Assembly: GCA_017627015.1 (NCBI GenBank)
Contig: JAGAHP010000030.1
Span: 1-29,708 of the forward strand
From: Bacilli bacterium
Lineage (GTDB): Bacteria > Bacillota_I > Bacilli_A > RF39 > UBA660
Direction of reading: 5' to 3'
DNA length: 29,708 nucleotides
A model generated the notes under the pieces. That model searched no databases. It had not been told where the DNA came from and saw nothing but the letters and a program-made list of their open reading frames with translations. The translations under genes were made by a program, and so were the position numbers. The stretch's first letter is position 1; each line of letters starts with the position of its first letter. Positions 1 to 7,766 of the stretch are shown piece after piece.

Positions 1-582
1 ATAATCAGATAATTCTTTTACTTCATATTCTACATAAGGACATTCATTAGAATAATAAATAGTAAAATCTTGACTATCAATTTCCATCTTACGAGCTGTA
101 TCACTAAACTTTGGTGTTTCAGATGTCTCAAAGGAAAGTGCCATTAATTCATAATCATTGATTGTGTCTACAACTTTAAATCCATAATGTTCAAAGAATT
201 TTTTATCTCCAATAAATGGTTTTTTCTTTTGTGATACTAATGTGCAAACACCACTCATTTTTTTAGTTCTAGCATCTTCAATAGCATATTCTAATAATTC
301 TTTACCAATACCCTTTCCTTTAAAGCTACCAGCAACCCATAAACAATAAATATGCATATAGTTTTTTCCATTAATAGGAACCCAAGCAGTTTCTATTGGT
401 TCGTATTCAATAAAGATTTTACCTCTTGCATTTAGCTTTCTAAATACATGACCATCTTTTAATTTACTTTTTATCCATTCTTTCTTTTTATCAACACCAT
501 CTTGATGTTTAGGATCACCAATTGCACAACAAATATGTTCTTCATCAATATTCTTTTCATCTAAATTAATATACTCATTCAT
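1..582 (-). CDS. GNAT acetyltransferase with YoaP-like C-terminus (3' end off window)
   Basis: The first 194 codons of an open frame run off the left edge. It starts at the ATG at 582-580, preceded by an AGGTG Shine-Dalgarno. Residues 1-150 look like a GNAT fold; the acetyl-CoA loop is visible as GSFKGKGIGKELLEYA near residues 91-106. The visible C-terminus contains IYYSNECPYVEYEV, which resembles the thioredoxin-like 'YY..qCPf' start of the YoaP domain found after the GNAT domain in Bacillus YoaP-type proteins (about 250 residues). If complete it would therefore lack only about 50-60 residues here. GNAT enzymes move an acetyl group from acetyl-CoA to an amine; the substrate cannot be told from the sequence. 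It has its own extended -10 element (601-609) and is separated from the next gene by a terminator. Confidence 0.85.
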   Translation of the reverse strand, partial: MNEYINLDEKNIDEEHICCAIGDPKHQDGVDKKKEWIKSKLKDGHVFRKLNARGKIFIEYEPIETAWVPINGKNYMHIYCLWVAGSFKGKGIGKELLEYAIEDARTKKMSGVCTLVSQKKKPFIGDKKFFEHYGFKVVDTINDYELMALSFETSETPKFSDTARKMEIDSQDFTIYYSNECPYVEYEVKELSDY

Positions 583-600
583 AGTTTACACCTCATATTT

Positions 601-609
601 ATTATATCA
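601..609 (-). promoter_or_regulatory. Extended -10 promoter of the YoaP-like gene
   Basis: Read on the minus strand this is TGATATAAT (TG-N-TATAAT), a consensus extended -10 about 19 bases upstream of the ATG at 582. No convincing -35 is visible. The same motif precedes many other genes in this window. Confidence 0.55.
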
Positions 610-665
610 CAAGAATATACTTTTTTTCTTACTTTTAGTAATCGCAATATTACTATTTTACAATT

Positions 666-692
666 AAAAAAAGATGTCTTTTAAACATCTTT
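666..692 (-). terminator. Rho-independent terminator after the methyltransferase/GNAT operon
   Basis: Arms AAAGATGT (670-677) and ACATCTTT (685-692) form an 8-bp stem with a 7-base loop. On the minus strand they are followed by a run of T. It would end transcription coming from the rlmD-GNAT operon and contains the stop codon of the decayed fragment at 681-824. Confidence 0.75.
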
Positions 693-824
693 CTTTTCTA
701 AAACCATAACTGTTTCCACATGAGTGTACTGTACTGGGTGAACATATCGTTTTTATCGTTCTGTAGATAAAGAACATATCAATTCATCTCCATTATTAGA
801 AGTGGCACTGAGTATTACGAACAT
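681..824 (-). pseudogene. Decayed 3' end of an RlmD-type methyltransferase copy
   Basis: The minus frame ending at 681 reads THVETVMVLEKKDV-stop, matching the HHVETVIILERKN end of the complete RlmD-like protein 600 bases upstream. At DNA level 17 bases (ATAACTGTTTCCACATG on the plus strand) are identical in both places, and GAACATATC recurs just beyond. Going upstream, the frame meets an in-frame TAA after LICSLSTER and an ATG at 824, so it cannot encode a working enzyme. No catalytic motif other than the C-terminal HVETV remains. The best reading is the relic of a second, perhaps only distantly related, methyltransferase of this family. A recombination scar from the neighbouring gene is the alternative. 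Confidence 0.6.
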
Positions 825-825
825 A

Positions 826-1308
826 TTATAATTTTTTAATATCTGTATACATTCTGTGGTGATATCCATTTTTATTATAAAAATCAATTCCTATTTTATT
901 ATACGCAAATACATCAACTAAAACATATTCACAATCTACAGATTTAAAATAATCTTCCATTTTATTTATTAGTGCTTGTCCAACACCTTTACTTCTTGTT
1001 TTAGAAGTAACTATTAATTCAGTTATTTCTCCCTCTTTAGGACATTTATAATCAAGATAATCATTCTCATCAAACTTTCTAATAATCCCCATTATTAAAC
1101 CAACTACTTTATCTTCATCAACAGCTAGATAGCATTTTCCATTATTAGTATTTACTTCTTCTAAATCTAACAAAGCCATTTTATCTCTATAATCGGAGTG
1201 TAATTGATCTAGATTATCTTTATCTACAGTTAAAATATATTCTTCTAATTCAACTAATAAATCTTTTACATCTTCAAGATATTTTTTCTCATACTCTATT
1301 ATTTGCAT
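826..1308 (-). CDS. GNAT family N-acetyltransferase
   Basis: A 160-residue single-domain GNAT enzyme, the usual size for the family. The acetyl-CoA pyrophosphate-binding loop is seen as RSKGVGQAL (residues 105-113, motif Q/R-x-x-G-x-G/A). It follows strand ITELIVTSKT and precedes the C-terminal YNKNGY segment (near residues 143-148) typical of the fold. It starts one base after the stop of the rlmD-like gene, with an AGGAAG ribosome site overlapping the end of that gene, so the two are almost certainly co-transcribed. The acceptor substrate (protein N-terminus, amino acid, drug or polyamine) is not predictable. The stretch EVNTNNGKCYLAV leads into the core sheet and shows no extra domain. Confidence 0.85.
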   Translation of the reverse strand: MQIIEYEKKYLEDVKDLLVELEEYILTVDKDNLDQLHSDYRDKMALLDLEEVNTNNGKCYLAVDEDKVVGLIMGIIRKFDENDYLDYKCPKEGEITELIVTSKTRSKGVGQALINKMEDYFKSVDCEYVLVDVFAYNKIGIDFYNKNGYHHRMYTDIKKL

Positions 1309-1309
1309 A

Positions 1310-2542
1310 TTAATTCTTCCTTTCTAATATTATAACTGTTTCCACATGGTGTGTATTTGGGAACATATCAAATGCTTTTACTTCTAATATGTCATACATA
1401 CTTCTTATTACATTATAATCTCTAGCTAGTGTAACTGGATTACAAGAAATATATACTATAGATTTAGGTTTAATTTTTAATAAAGATTTTAAAGTTTTTT
1501 TATCACTACCACTTCTTGGTGGATCTAGTACTAAAGTATCTATATTAAATTCTTTTAATTCATCTATTAAGTCTTCTACTTTACCTAGTTTAAATTCTAC
1601 ATTATCTATATCATTTAAATCTAGATTACTTTTGGCATTCGCTACTGCTGATTTATTTGATTCTATTGCGATTACTCTTCTACTTTTTTCTGCTAAAGCC
1701 ATTGCGATAGTTCCAGTTCCAGAATATAAATCAACAGTTATATTTTGATCATTAACTCTTTTTAAAGCATATTTATATAAATTAGATGCAGTTTCTGGAT
1801 TAACTTGGAAGAATGATTTAGGAGATATATCAAATCCTAAATTATTAATCTTTTGATTGATACTATCTAAACCATAAATAAGTTTATTTTTAACATAAAT
1901 ACTTGTTACATTTTTACATCTTTCTATAAACTTATTTTGCCATGTAGGATTAAGACTATCAAAATAGATCATAACTTCATCTCTAGCAGTTCTTATGATT
2001 ACTTCATTTATTTTATGAGTTTTATAATGATTAATATATTCTCTTATAATCTTTATAGTATCATTAATCTTTTCATCACATATCTTACATTCTTCTATAT
2101 CAACAAGATCTTTACTTCTAGGTTTATAATATCCTATTTTATTACCTTCAACTCTTAATACTACTTTATTTCTATAATTTAAATTATTATAAGAACATAT
2201 TTCTTTTACATTTAAATCAATCTTACATACTTTTTTAAATATATCTTCTATTTTTTTCTTTTTAAATTCTAATTGTAATTCTTCACTCATATGCATGATA
2301 TTACATCCACCACAAGTATTATAGTATGGACATACAGGAACTCTTCTTTCTTCACTTGGAGATAAAACTCCAATTAGTTTCCCAACAGCATAATTCTTTT
2401 TAATATCAACTATTTTAACATGCACCTTTTCATCTATTAATGCACCCTTAACAAAGATAACAAAGTCATTATATAATCCAACTCCGTCACCTTCATTATT
2501 AAATCTAACTATATCTATAATTAATTCTTTTTCCAGTTCCAT
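1310..2542 (-). CDS. rlmD: 23S rRNA (uracil-5-)-methyltransferase, RlmD/RlmCD type
   Basis: A complete 410-residue TrmA/RumA-family enzyme that transfers a methyl group from S-adenosylmethionine to C5 of uracil in 23S rRNA. Residues 1-60 form a TRAM RNA-binding domain. The 4Fe-4S ligands are Cys71, Cys77 and Cys80 (CPYYNTCGGC) and Cys155. The SAM-binding motif is VDLYSGTGTIA (270-280), followed by LVLDPPRSG (337-345) and the catalytic Cys367 in SCNP. The general-base Glu401 lies in HHVETV. The start has a strong CCAGGAGAT Shine-Dalgarno. A TATAAT (2561-2566, minus) lies so close upstream that the 5' leader would be only a few bases longer than the ribosome site. Gram-positives often use one dual-site enzyme (RlmCD, U747 and U1939); which sites are modified here cannot be read from the sequence. 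Confidence 0.92.
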   Translation of the reverse strand: MELEKELIIDIVRFNNEGDGVGLYNDFVIFVKGALIDEKVHVKIVDIKKNYAVGKLIGVLSPSEERRVPVCPYYNTCGGCNIMHMSEELQLEFKKKKIEDIFKKVCKIDLNVKEICSYNNLNYRNKVVLRVEGNKIGYYKPRSKDLVDIEECKICDEKINDTIKIIREYINHYKTHKINEVIIRTARDEVMIYFDSLNPTWQNKFIERCKNVTSIYVKNKLIYGLDSINQKINNLGFDISPKSFFQVNPETASNLYKYALKRVNDQNITVDLYSGTGTIAMALAEKSRRVIAIESNKSAVANAKSNLDLNDIDNVEFKLGKVEDLIDELKEFNIDTLVLDPPRSGSDKKTLKSLLKIKPKSIVYISCNPVTLARDYNVIRSMYDILEVKAFDMFPNTHHVETVIILERKN

Positions 2543-2612
2543 AAAAATCTCCTGGCATATATTATACTATATTTTTAATTTTTTTGCACAAACTATATTT
2601 AAGGAGCCTTTT

Positions 2613-3899
2613 ATGAATATAGATAAACTTAAAAATAATAATCCAGATTTAAAAATTCGAGAGTTAATTATTAATAATAAAACTATTAAAATAATATACT
2701 TTGAATCTTTATGTACATCTTCTGATATAAATGATTTTATATTAAGACCAATTACTAATAATGAATTAGATAATATTAAATTAATTAAAGATAAATTACC
2801 TAGTTCTAATATAGTGGAACTAAAAGAAGAAAAAGAATTATTATTTTGTTTATATTCTGGTTTTACTATTATTAATATTGATAAAGATTATATTGCGTTT
2901 GAAACTAAATATTCTCTTGATTCAGGGATTAGTGAAGCCTCTAATGAAAAAGTTATAAAAGGACCTAAAGATGCATTTACTGAAAACTATCAAAATAATC
3001 TAGGATTAATTAGAAAAAGAATTAGAACAGATAAATTAATTGTAAAAGAATATATAATTGGTTCTGAGAGTAAGACTAAAGTATCTTTTATTTATTTAGA
3101 AGATAAATGTAATAAAGATTTTATTAATGAAATAGATACTAAATTAAAGAATATGGATATAGAGTATGTCTTAAATAGTAATTATATAGTAGATCATTTA
3201 GAAGAAACTAAGACTTTATTTCCTACTAATATAATGACTGAAAGACCAGATTTAGTAACATTTTGTTTACTTGAAGGAAGAAGTTCTATCGTTGTAGAAA
3301 ATAGTCCACAAGCAGTTATTATTCCTGCATTCTTTTCTGATTATATGAAAACAGTTGATGATTATTATCAGAATAATATAAATGTTATATTAACTAGAAT
3401 AATTAGATTTATATCTTTTATTATTGCGATTATTATTCCAGGTTTATATATAGCGTTAACTACTTTTAATCAAGAGACACTACCTACTTCTGTTCTTATT
3501 AATTTTAGTATGCAACGAGAAGGAGTTCCTTTCCCCTCTTTTATAGAAGCATTACTTCTTTGGCTTAGTTTTGAAATACTTAGAGAAGCTGATACAAGAG
3601 TACCATTTGTAGTAGGTTCATCTATGTCTATAGTAGGAGCCTTAGTCTTAGGGCAAGCTGCTGTAGAAGCAGGTCTTATATCTCCTATTATGATCATAGT
3701 TATTGCAATATCATCAGTCGCATCATTCTTATTTAATGATAATGATATAGTTAACTCTATTAGAATATGGAAGCTAATCTTTTTATTACTAGGTTCTTTT
3801 GTAGGATTATATGGAATATTTATAGGTACTTTATTATTCATAATAAGAATATGTTCTATTAAAAGTTTTGGTTATGATTTTATATTAAAAAGGAGATAA
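2613..3899 (+). CDS. gerAA: Spore germinant receptor subunit A (GerAA family)
   Basis: A 428-residue GerA-family membrane protein, shorter than the roughly 480-residue Bacillus GerAA. The N-terminal half is the soluble domain, with the signature GPKDAFTENYQNNLGLIRKR (117-136) and DLVTFCLLEGRSSIVVENSP (213-232). Membrane segments begin near residue 262 (RIIRFISFIIAIIIPGLYIA). The family hallmark PFPSFIEALLLWLSFEILRE spans 306-325, followed by VGALVLGQAAVEAGLISP. It ends soon after SFG, where typical relatives carry a further cytosolic tail of some 50 residues. An AAGGAG ribosome site sits seven bases before the ATG. It heads a three-gene operon with gerAC and gerAB. In spores this subunit sits in the inner membrane and relays nutrient sensing to cation and dipicolinate release. 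Confidence 0.93.
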   Translation: MNIDKLKNNNPDLKIRELIINNKTIKIIYFESLCTSSDINDFILRPITNNELDNIKLIKDKLPSSNIVELKEEKELLFCLYSGFTIINIDKDYIAFETKYSLDSGISEASNEKVIKGPKDAFTENYQNNLGLIRKRIRTDKLIVKEYIIGSESKTKVSFIYLEDKCNKDFINEIDTKLKNMDIEYVLNSNYIVDHLEETKTLFPTNIMTERPDLVTFCLLEGRSSIVVENSPQAVIIPAFFSDYMKTVDDYYQNNINVILTRIIRFISFIIAIIIPGLYIALTTFNQETLPTSVLINFSMQREGVPFPSFIEALLLWLSFEILREADTRVPFVVGSSMSIVGALVLGQAAVEAGLISPIMIIVIAISSVASFLFNDNDIVNSIRIWKLIFLLLGSFVGLYGIFIGTLLFIIRICSIKSFGYDFILKRR

Positions 3900-3900
3900 T

Positions 3901-5025
3901 ATGAAAAAGATTATTATATTAGTTTTATGTTTATTATTAACAGGTTGTTATAACTATAAAGAATTAAATAAGATTGCGATAGTATCTTCTATTTCTATAG
4001 ATAAAAAAGAAAATAATTATTTAGTTGGAGCGCAGGTTTTAAATGTTAAACCAAAAGATGATAGTAATTCTAGTAATGTAATTGTATATGAAGAGGAAGG
4101 TAAAACTATTGAAGAAGCTTTAAGAAATATTACTAAAAAATCTAATAAGAAATTATATGGTGGACACTTAAGTAAACTAGTTATTTCTGAAGAAGTAGCA
4201 AAAGATGGCATAATTGATATTGTAGATTTATTTCAAAGATTACCAGAGATTAAAGATGAATTTACTATAGCAATATCTAAAGGAATTGATGCGAATAAAG
4301 TTATTAAAGTTATGACTTCTCCTGAATCAATACCAGCGGATTTTGTTAAAAATGTTATTGATTCTGCGGATGTTGATAGCGCCATTACTCATTCTTCTAA
4401 ATTAGATGAATTTGTATCATATTATTTAAAAAAGTATATAGATCCTGTCATTACAGTTTTAGAAGTTAAAGATTATGATAAAGATGGCACTACTCTAAAA
4501 AATAATGAATCTACTTATCCTAAAACTAAAATAGTACTCGATTATGTAGGTATTACATATAATGGTAAATTAGAAAGTTATTTAAATAAGGATGAAACAA
4601 TTGGATATAACTTTATAAGAGATGATATAGATCAAATGGTAATACCTATTAAATGTGATAAAGATAATTATGCATCTGTTTCTATATTAAATAGTAAGAC
4701 TAAGGTTAAAGTAGATAAGAACTATACTATTACTTTTAATATAGAGAATAAGAGTGCATTAAATGAATATAACTGTATAAATAGTATTAATAAAAATAAA
4801 TTAGAACAAGATACTAATAAGATGATAAAAAATTATATTAATAAAGCTTTAGAAAAACAAAAAAATTCTAAAAGTCAGTTTCTAGGATTAAAAAGATATA
4901 TTTATTTAAAATATCCTAAATATAATAATGAAGAATATAAAGTAAAGATAAAAGTTAACACTAATATAACTAGAACAGGAGAAATTAATAAATCTAGTAA
5001 AGGAGAAAAATATGAAAATAAGTAA
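3901..5025 (+). CDS. gerAC: Germinant receptor lipoprotein subunit C (Ger(x)C family)
   Basis: A 374-residue lipoprotein. The signal peptide MKKIIILVLCLLLTGC places the lipid-modified Cys at 16, directly followed by YNYKELN, close to the family's 'GCwd..El..' start. The Ger(x)C domain is visible as GKTIEEALRNITKKSNKKLYGGHL (88-111, shown here with its key residues GKT, LYGGH) and the following helical region. The C-terminal domain ends near KRYIYLKYPKY, where relatives have a similar basic/aromatic segment. Its AAAGGAGATA ribosome site lies in the last codons of gerAA and the ATG follows the gerAA stop by one base. It would sit on the outer face of the inner spore membrane as part of the receptor. 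Its 3' end overlaps gerAB by 14 bases. Confidence 0.9.
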   Translation: MKKIIILVLCLLLTGCYNYKELNKIAIVSSISIDKKENNYLVGAQVLNVKPKDDSNSSNVIVYEEEGKTIEEALRNITKKSNKKLYGGHLSKLVISEEVAKDGIIDIVDLFQRLPEIKDEFTIAISKGIDANKVIKVMTSPESIPADFVKNVIDSADVDSAITHSSKLDEFVSYYLKKYIDPVITVLEVKDYDKDGTTLKNNESTYPKTKIVLDYVGITYNGKLESYLNKDETIGYNFIRDDIDQMVIPIKCDKDNYASVSILNSKTKVKVDKNYTITFNIENKSALNEYNCINSINKNKLEQDTNKMIKNYINKALEKQKNSKSQFLGLKRYIYLKYPKYNNEEYKVKIKVNTNITRTGEINKSSKGEKYENK

Positions 5026-5803
5026 ATATATGTATGCTTCTATTATATTCTTTTTAACTGAGACCATGTTCTTACATATAGGTTTAAATGATATATTAAA
5101 AACTGGTAATTTATATTCTGTTTTATTTGGATCATTACTTTCTTTTATACCTATATTTTTTATATTAAAAATTAAACCAAATAGATTTATAAAGATTTTA
5201 TTAGTAATACTTTTATCTATTTATTTTATATATACTTTATATTTAATAAAGATATATGTACAAGATAAATATTTAGATGCAACTCCTAGTTTTATAATTA
5301 TACTTATGTTTTTATTACCTATTAGTTATATTAAAGATATTAAAACTATATCTAAAGTATCTTTTATTTTATTTATAATAACATCTATAACAATTCTATT
5401 TTCTTTTATTAATTTATGTCCATCAATTGAAATAGATAATTTTAAACCAATTAATCCTAATATAAGTGATATAATTATTGGATCAATAAAATATATGTTT
5501 TATTTTGTTAGTCCATCTATTATGCTTATATTTATACCTAAAAATGAAATAAGTAATAAATCTATAATTCTTTTTTATATACTTAGTATGATTCATATAC
5601 TTATACTATTTATATTGATTATAGGTATATTTGGAATAGATTTATCTATTAATTTTACTTATCCAGAATATTCTTTAATGAAAAAGATTAATTATTTTGA
5701 TTTTATTCAGCATATAGAAAATATAATCGCAGCAGAATGGTTATACTCTATATTTATCAGCTGTGTTATGTCTATTTATTCAATAAAAAAAGGAATAAGT
5801 TAA
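5012..5803 (+). CDS. gerAB: Short germinant receptor permease-like subunit B (GerAB family)
   Basis: A 263-residue, very hydrophobic protein with about eight membrane segments (roughly 8-28, 35-53, 60-81, 92-108, 115-135, 155-175, 184-209, 239-257). The segment YPEYSLMKKINYFDFIQHIE (218-237) before the last helix matches the conserved stretch ahead of helix 8 in GerAB/APC-type endospore permeases. The order of the operon (A-C-B) and the overlap with gerAC support the assignment. Known GerAB proteins have about 360 residues and ten helices, so this one ends two helices early. There is no hint of lost sequence downstream, because the stop codon lies in the terminator and meets the convergent gene. 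It is therefore either a naturally minimal permease or an old truncation. In Bacillus this subunit binds the amino-acid germinant. Confidence 0.85.
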   Translation: MKISKYMYASIIFFLTETMFLHIGLNDILKTGNLYSVLFGSLLSFIPIFFILKIKPNRFIKILLVILLSIYFIYTLYLIKIYVQDKYLDATPSFIIILMFLLPISYIKDIKTISKVSFILFIITSITILFSFINLCPSIEIDNFKPINPNISDIIIGSIKYMFYFVSPSIMLIFIPKNEISNKSIILFYILSMIHILILFILIIGIFGIDLSINFTYPEYSLMKKINYFDFIQHIENIIAAEWLYSIFISCVMSIYSIKKGIS

Positions 5804-5817
5804 TTCTTATTCCTTTT
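5785..5817. terminator. Bidirectional terminator between gerAB and ogg
   Basis: A perfect 12-bp stem (AAAAGGAATAAG 5788-5799, CTTATTCCTTTT 5806-5817) with a six-base loop. Runs of A and T at its two sides make it work in both directions. The loop begins TTAA, which supplies TAA as stop codon to both convergent genes. Confidence 0.9.
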
Positions 5818-6627
5818 ATAATGAAACATATATTGAATTGCAATACCAGATAGTTCTTTATATTTATCGTAAGTAAATTTTCTTATATTATCTATTCCTT
5901 CAATATTATATTTATCTTTCATATATTTTTTAACCCAAGTATCAATTGGAAATACATCAAATCTATGATAACCAAATAATAAAATACAAGACGCAACTTT
6001 TTCTCCTACTCCATTTAAAGTCATTAAATAATTTAATGCATCTTTACTATTCATATTTTCAATTAAGTTTATATCAAATTCTTTATTAATTACTTTTTGA
6101 ACAAATTCATATATATATTTATCTCTAAAACCTGTTTTACAATTTCTTAAAGTCTCTATATCACATTTAGATAATTCTTCTAAAGAAGGAAATAAATAAT
6201 ATTCTTTGTTATTAAATATAACTTTTTGACCATAAGTTTTAGATATATTATCTAATGCACTTTTTATTTGAGAAACTCTATTATTAGATGATAATATATA
6301 ACTTACTATTACTTCTAGTTTAGGTTCATTAATCATTTTTAAACCTATACAAGCATCTATTATCTCTTTATTATTCTTATCTATTTCTAATAACTTTTTA
6401 TTTATAGAATTATAATCATAATTAAGATCAAAATAGTTTCTTATTACTTCTTCTATATTATTCATATTACTTGAATTAATTATTAGATTATTATCTTCTT
6501 GTTTAATATTTATTACTCTATCAGATAATATAACATCAAAAGAAGAATCATCTAATTCTTCAAATCTAAATATTTGTCCACAAGTAATAGTATCTTTTAA
6601 ATTAAAATTATCTACCTTTAATTTCAT
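5800..6627 (-). CDS. 8-oxoguanine DNA glycosylase, Ogg1-like
   Basis: A 275-residue base-excision repair enzyme of the HhH-GPD superfamily, Ogg1 branch. The N-terminal domain carries ITCGQIFRFEE (14-24), equivalent to the GQ-x-FRW segment of Ogg1, and SSNNRVSQIK (113-122), matching the conserved Asn-rich loop. The helix-hairpin-helix is LMTLNGVGEKVASCILLFG (201-219) with catalytic Lys210. The catalytic Asp229 lies in VFPIDTWVKKY. The Lys makes it bifunctional (glycosylase plus beta-lyase) rather than AlkA-like. It removes 8-oxoguanine opposite cytosine. The GGTGAT ribosome site lies 11 bases downstream of the preceding gene, so it is the second gene of an operon with the unknown protein at 6639-7157. 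Confidence 0.9.
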   Translation of the reverse strand: MKLKVDNFNLKDTITCGQIFRFEELDDSSFDVILSDRVINIKQEDNNLIINSSNMNNIEEVIRNYFDLNYDYNSINKKLLEIDKNNKEIIDACIGLKMINEPKLEVIVSYILSSNNRVSQIKSALDNISKTYGQKVIFNNKEYYLFPSLEELSKCDIETLRNCKTGFRDKYIYEFVQKVINKEFDINLIENMNSKDALNYLMTLNGVGEKVASCILLFGYHRFDVFPIDTWVKKYMKDKYNIEGIDNIRKFTYDKYKELSGIAIQYMFHYKRNKN

Positions 6628-6638
6628 AAAATCACCAA

Positions 6639-7157
6639 TTACATAGTGTATTCTTTTGTTTTTTTATATTTTGTTTCTTTATTTAATACTTTTGGAATAT
6701 AGATTTCTTTTTTTCCATAAATACATCTTATTCCATCTTCTTTTTCATCACATGAAGAATCATAAGCATTTTGTACTATTTCTCTTGGAAATATTATTTT
6801 ATTATTACCAAGAGAACAAAATATTTCAGTTTCAAAAAAATCTAACATCTTAAATACTGGTTTTATTTTCTTTGTTTCTATCATTTTTATTAAATTATTA
6901 TATATATCTATTGGATTTTGATCTTCTGCCAAATATTGTTCCGTAGAACTTATTTCATCATCTTGATGTAATACAGTAACACAGTAATAATTCTTTCTAT
7001 TAATAACATCTAACCATGTGAAATATCCAACTTGAGAATGAATACCACCATCTTTTAATAAATCAACTACTTCTTCATACGAAATAGTTTTTAAATTACT
7101 ATATAATTCTAATTCTTTTTCATATAAATCTTCAATTGTTTTTTTATTATTACTCAT
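6639..7157 (-). CDS. Unknown cytoplasmic protein upstream of ogg
   Basis: I do not recognise this 172-residue protein. The start at 7157 (MSNNKKTIEDLYEKE) is preferred over an ATG four codons upstream, because GGAGGT at 7162-7167 lies inside those codons and is ideally spaced to 7157. It has no signal peptide or membrane segment. It is acidic, beginning with a helix-rich region (SYEEVVDLLKDGG) followed by strand-like segments (QVGYFTWLDVINRKNYYCVTVLHQDDE). Four cysteines are spread through it (YYCVT, EIFCSLG, SSCDE, IRCIYG) without a metal-binding spacing. It ends with a Lys-rich tail. Co-transcription with ogg suggests, but does not prove, a link with DNA repair or stress. Confidence 0.7.
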   Translation of the reverse strand: MSNNKKTIEDLYEKELELYSNLKTISYEEVVDLLKDGGIHSQVGYFTWLDVINRKNYYCVTVLHQDDEISSTEQYLAEDQNPIDIYNNLIKMIETKKIKPVFKMLDFFETEIFCSLGNNKIIFPREIVQNAYDSSCDEKEDGIRCIYGKKEIYIPKVLNKETKYKKTKEYTM

Positions 7158-7181
7158 ATTAACCTCCATAAACTAATGGTT

Positions 7182-7190
7182 ATTATATCA
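7182..7190 (-). promoter_or_regulatory. Extended -10 promoter of the unknown protein-ogg operon
   Basis: Minus-strand TGATATAAT, about 25 bases before the ATG at 7157. No clear -35. It lies in the 80-base gap between divergent genes. Confidence 0.55.
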
Positions 7191-7238
7191 TAAAAGAATA
7201 TTATTTGTATATAAGTTAAAACTAATAATGGTGATTAT

Positions 7239-7736
7239 ATGATTTATTTGCTTGTCTTTATATTAAAAGTAATTGAGGCTTTTACTTCTACTATATCTAC
7301 AATACTTATAATAGATGAAAAAAGAATAATGGGATCAGTACTTAGTTTTATACAAATTATCATTTGGTTCATTATAATAAAAATAGCTTTAGAAAATAAT
7401 ACTATATTAATAGGTATAGTATACGCACTTGGTTACTCTATCGGTAGTTATTTGGCATCATTTATAACCACTAAATATTCTAAAAAGAAATTATTAGTTC
7501 AAGTAATAACAAACAAAGAAGAAGTGTTTGAAGTGTTAAAAGAAAAAGGTTATTCAGGGTCAATAGTTAATTCTAGTGGATTATATGGATCAGAAAATTA
7601 TATTATTTACTCTTTCATTAATAACAAAAGAAAAAATGAAATAATAGATATTATCAATAATATTGATAATAAAGCTTTTATAAGTATAAATCAGAGTAAG
7701 GAATTAATAAATGGTTATTTTAGACATTCAAATTAA
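7239..7736 (+). CDS. UPF0316/DUF2179-type membrane protein
   Basis: A 165-residue protein of the UPF0316 kind, close to the usual 170-190 residues. Three N-terminal membrane segments are visible (about 3-25, 32-50, 57-77). The second starts in GSVLSFIQIIIWFI and the third in GIVYALGYSIGSYLASF; the glycine-rich GY-x-x-GSY-x pattern is typical of the family. A soluble C-terminal alpha/beta domain follows (LLVQVITNKEEVFEVLKEKG). Family members are conserved in Bacillota but have no established function. It is transcribed divergently from the ogg operon, has a GGTGAT ribosome site, and ends in a bidirectional terminator. Confidence 0.85.
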   Translation: MIYLLVFILKVIEAFTSTISTILIIDEKRIMGSVLSFIQIIIWFIIIKIALENNTILIGIVYALGYSIGSYLASFITTKYSKKKLLVQVITNKEEVFEVLKEKGYSGSIVNSSGLYGSENYIIYSFINNKRKNEIIDIINNIDNKAFISINQSKELINGYFRHSN

Positions 7737-7766
7737 AAATAATGAAGATTACTCTTCATTATTTTT
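7735..7766. terminator. Bidirectional terminator between UPF0316 gene and relA-like gene
   Basis: A perfect 13-bp stem (AAAAATAATGAAG 7735-7747, CTTCATTATTTTT 7754-7766) with a six-base loop. It has A/T tracts on both sides and overlaps the stop codons of both convergent genes. Confidence 0.9.

Noticed and set aside
822..824. A new 23-residue small protein starting at 824 (MFVILSATSNNG...)
   Set aside because: No ribosome site precedes it, and its frame continues after the stop into the methyltransferase-like tail, so a relic is the simpler reading.
2543..2612. Sigma-G-type promoter before the gerA operon
   Set aside because: GCATA and CA-rich elements can be found but their spacing (about 26 bases) is too long for sigma-F/G promoters.
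3470..3841. Long open frame on the minus strand inside gerAA
   Set aside because: It is an antisense shadow of the conserved GerAA membrane region, with no ribosome site and no family likeness.
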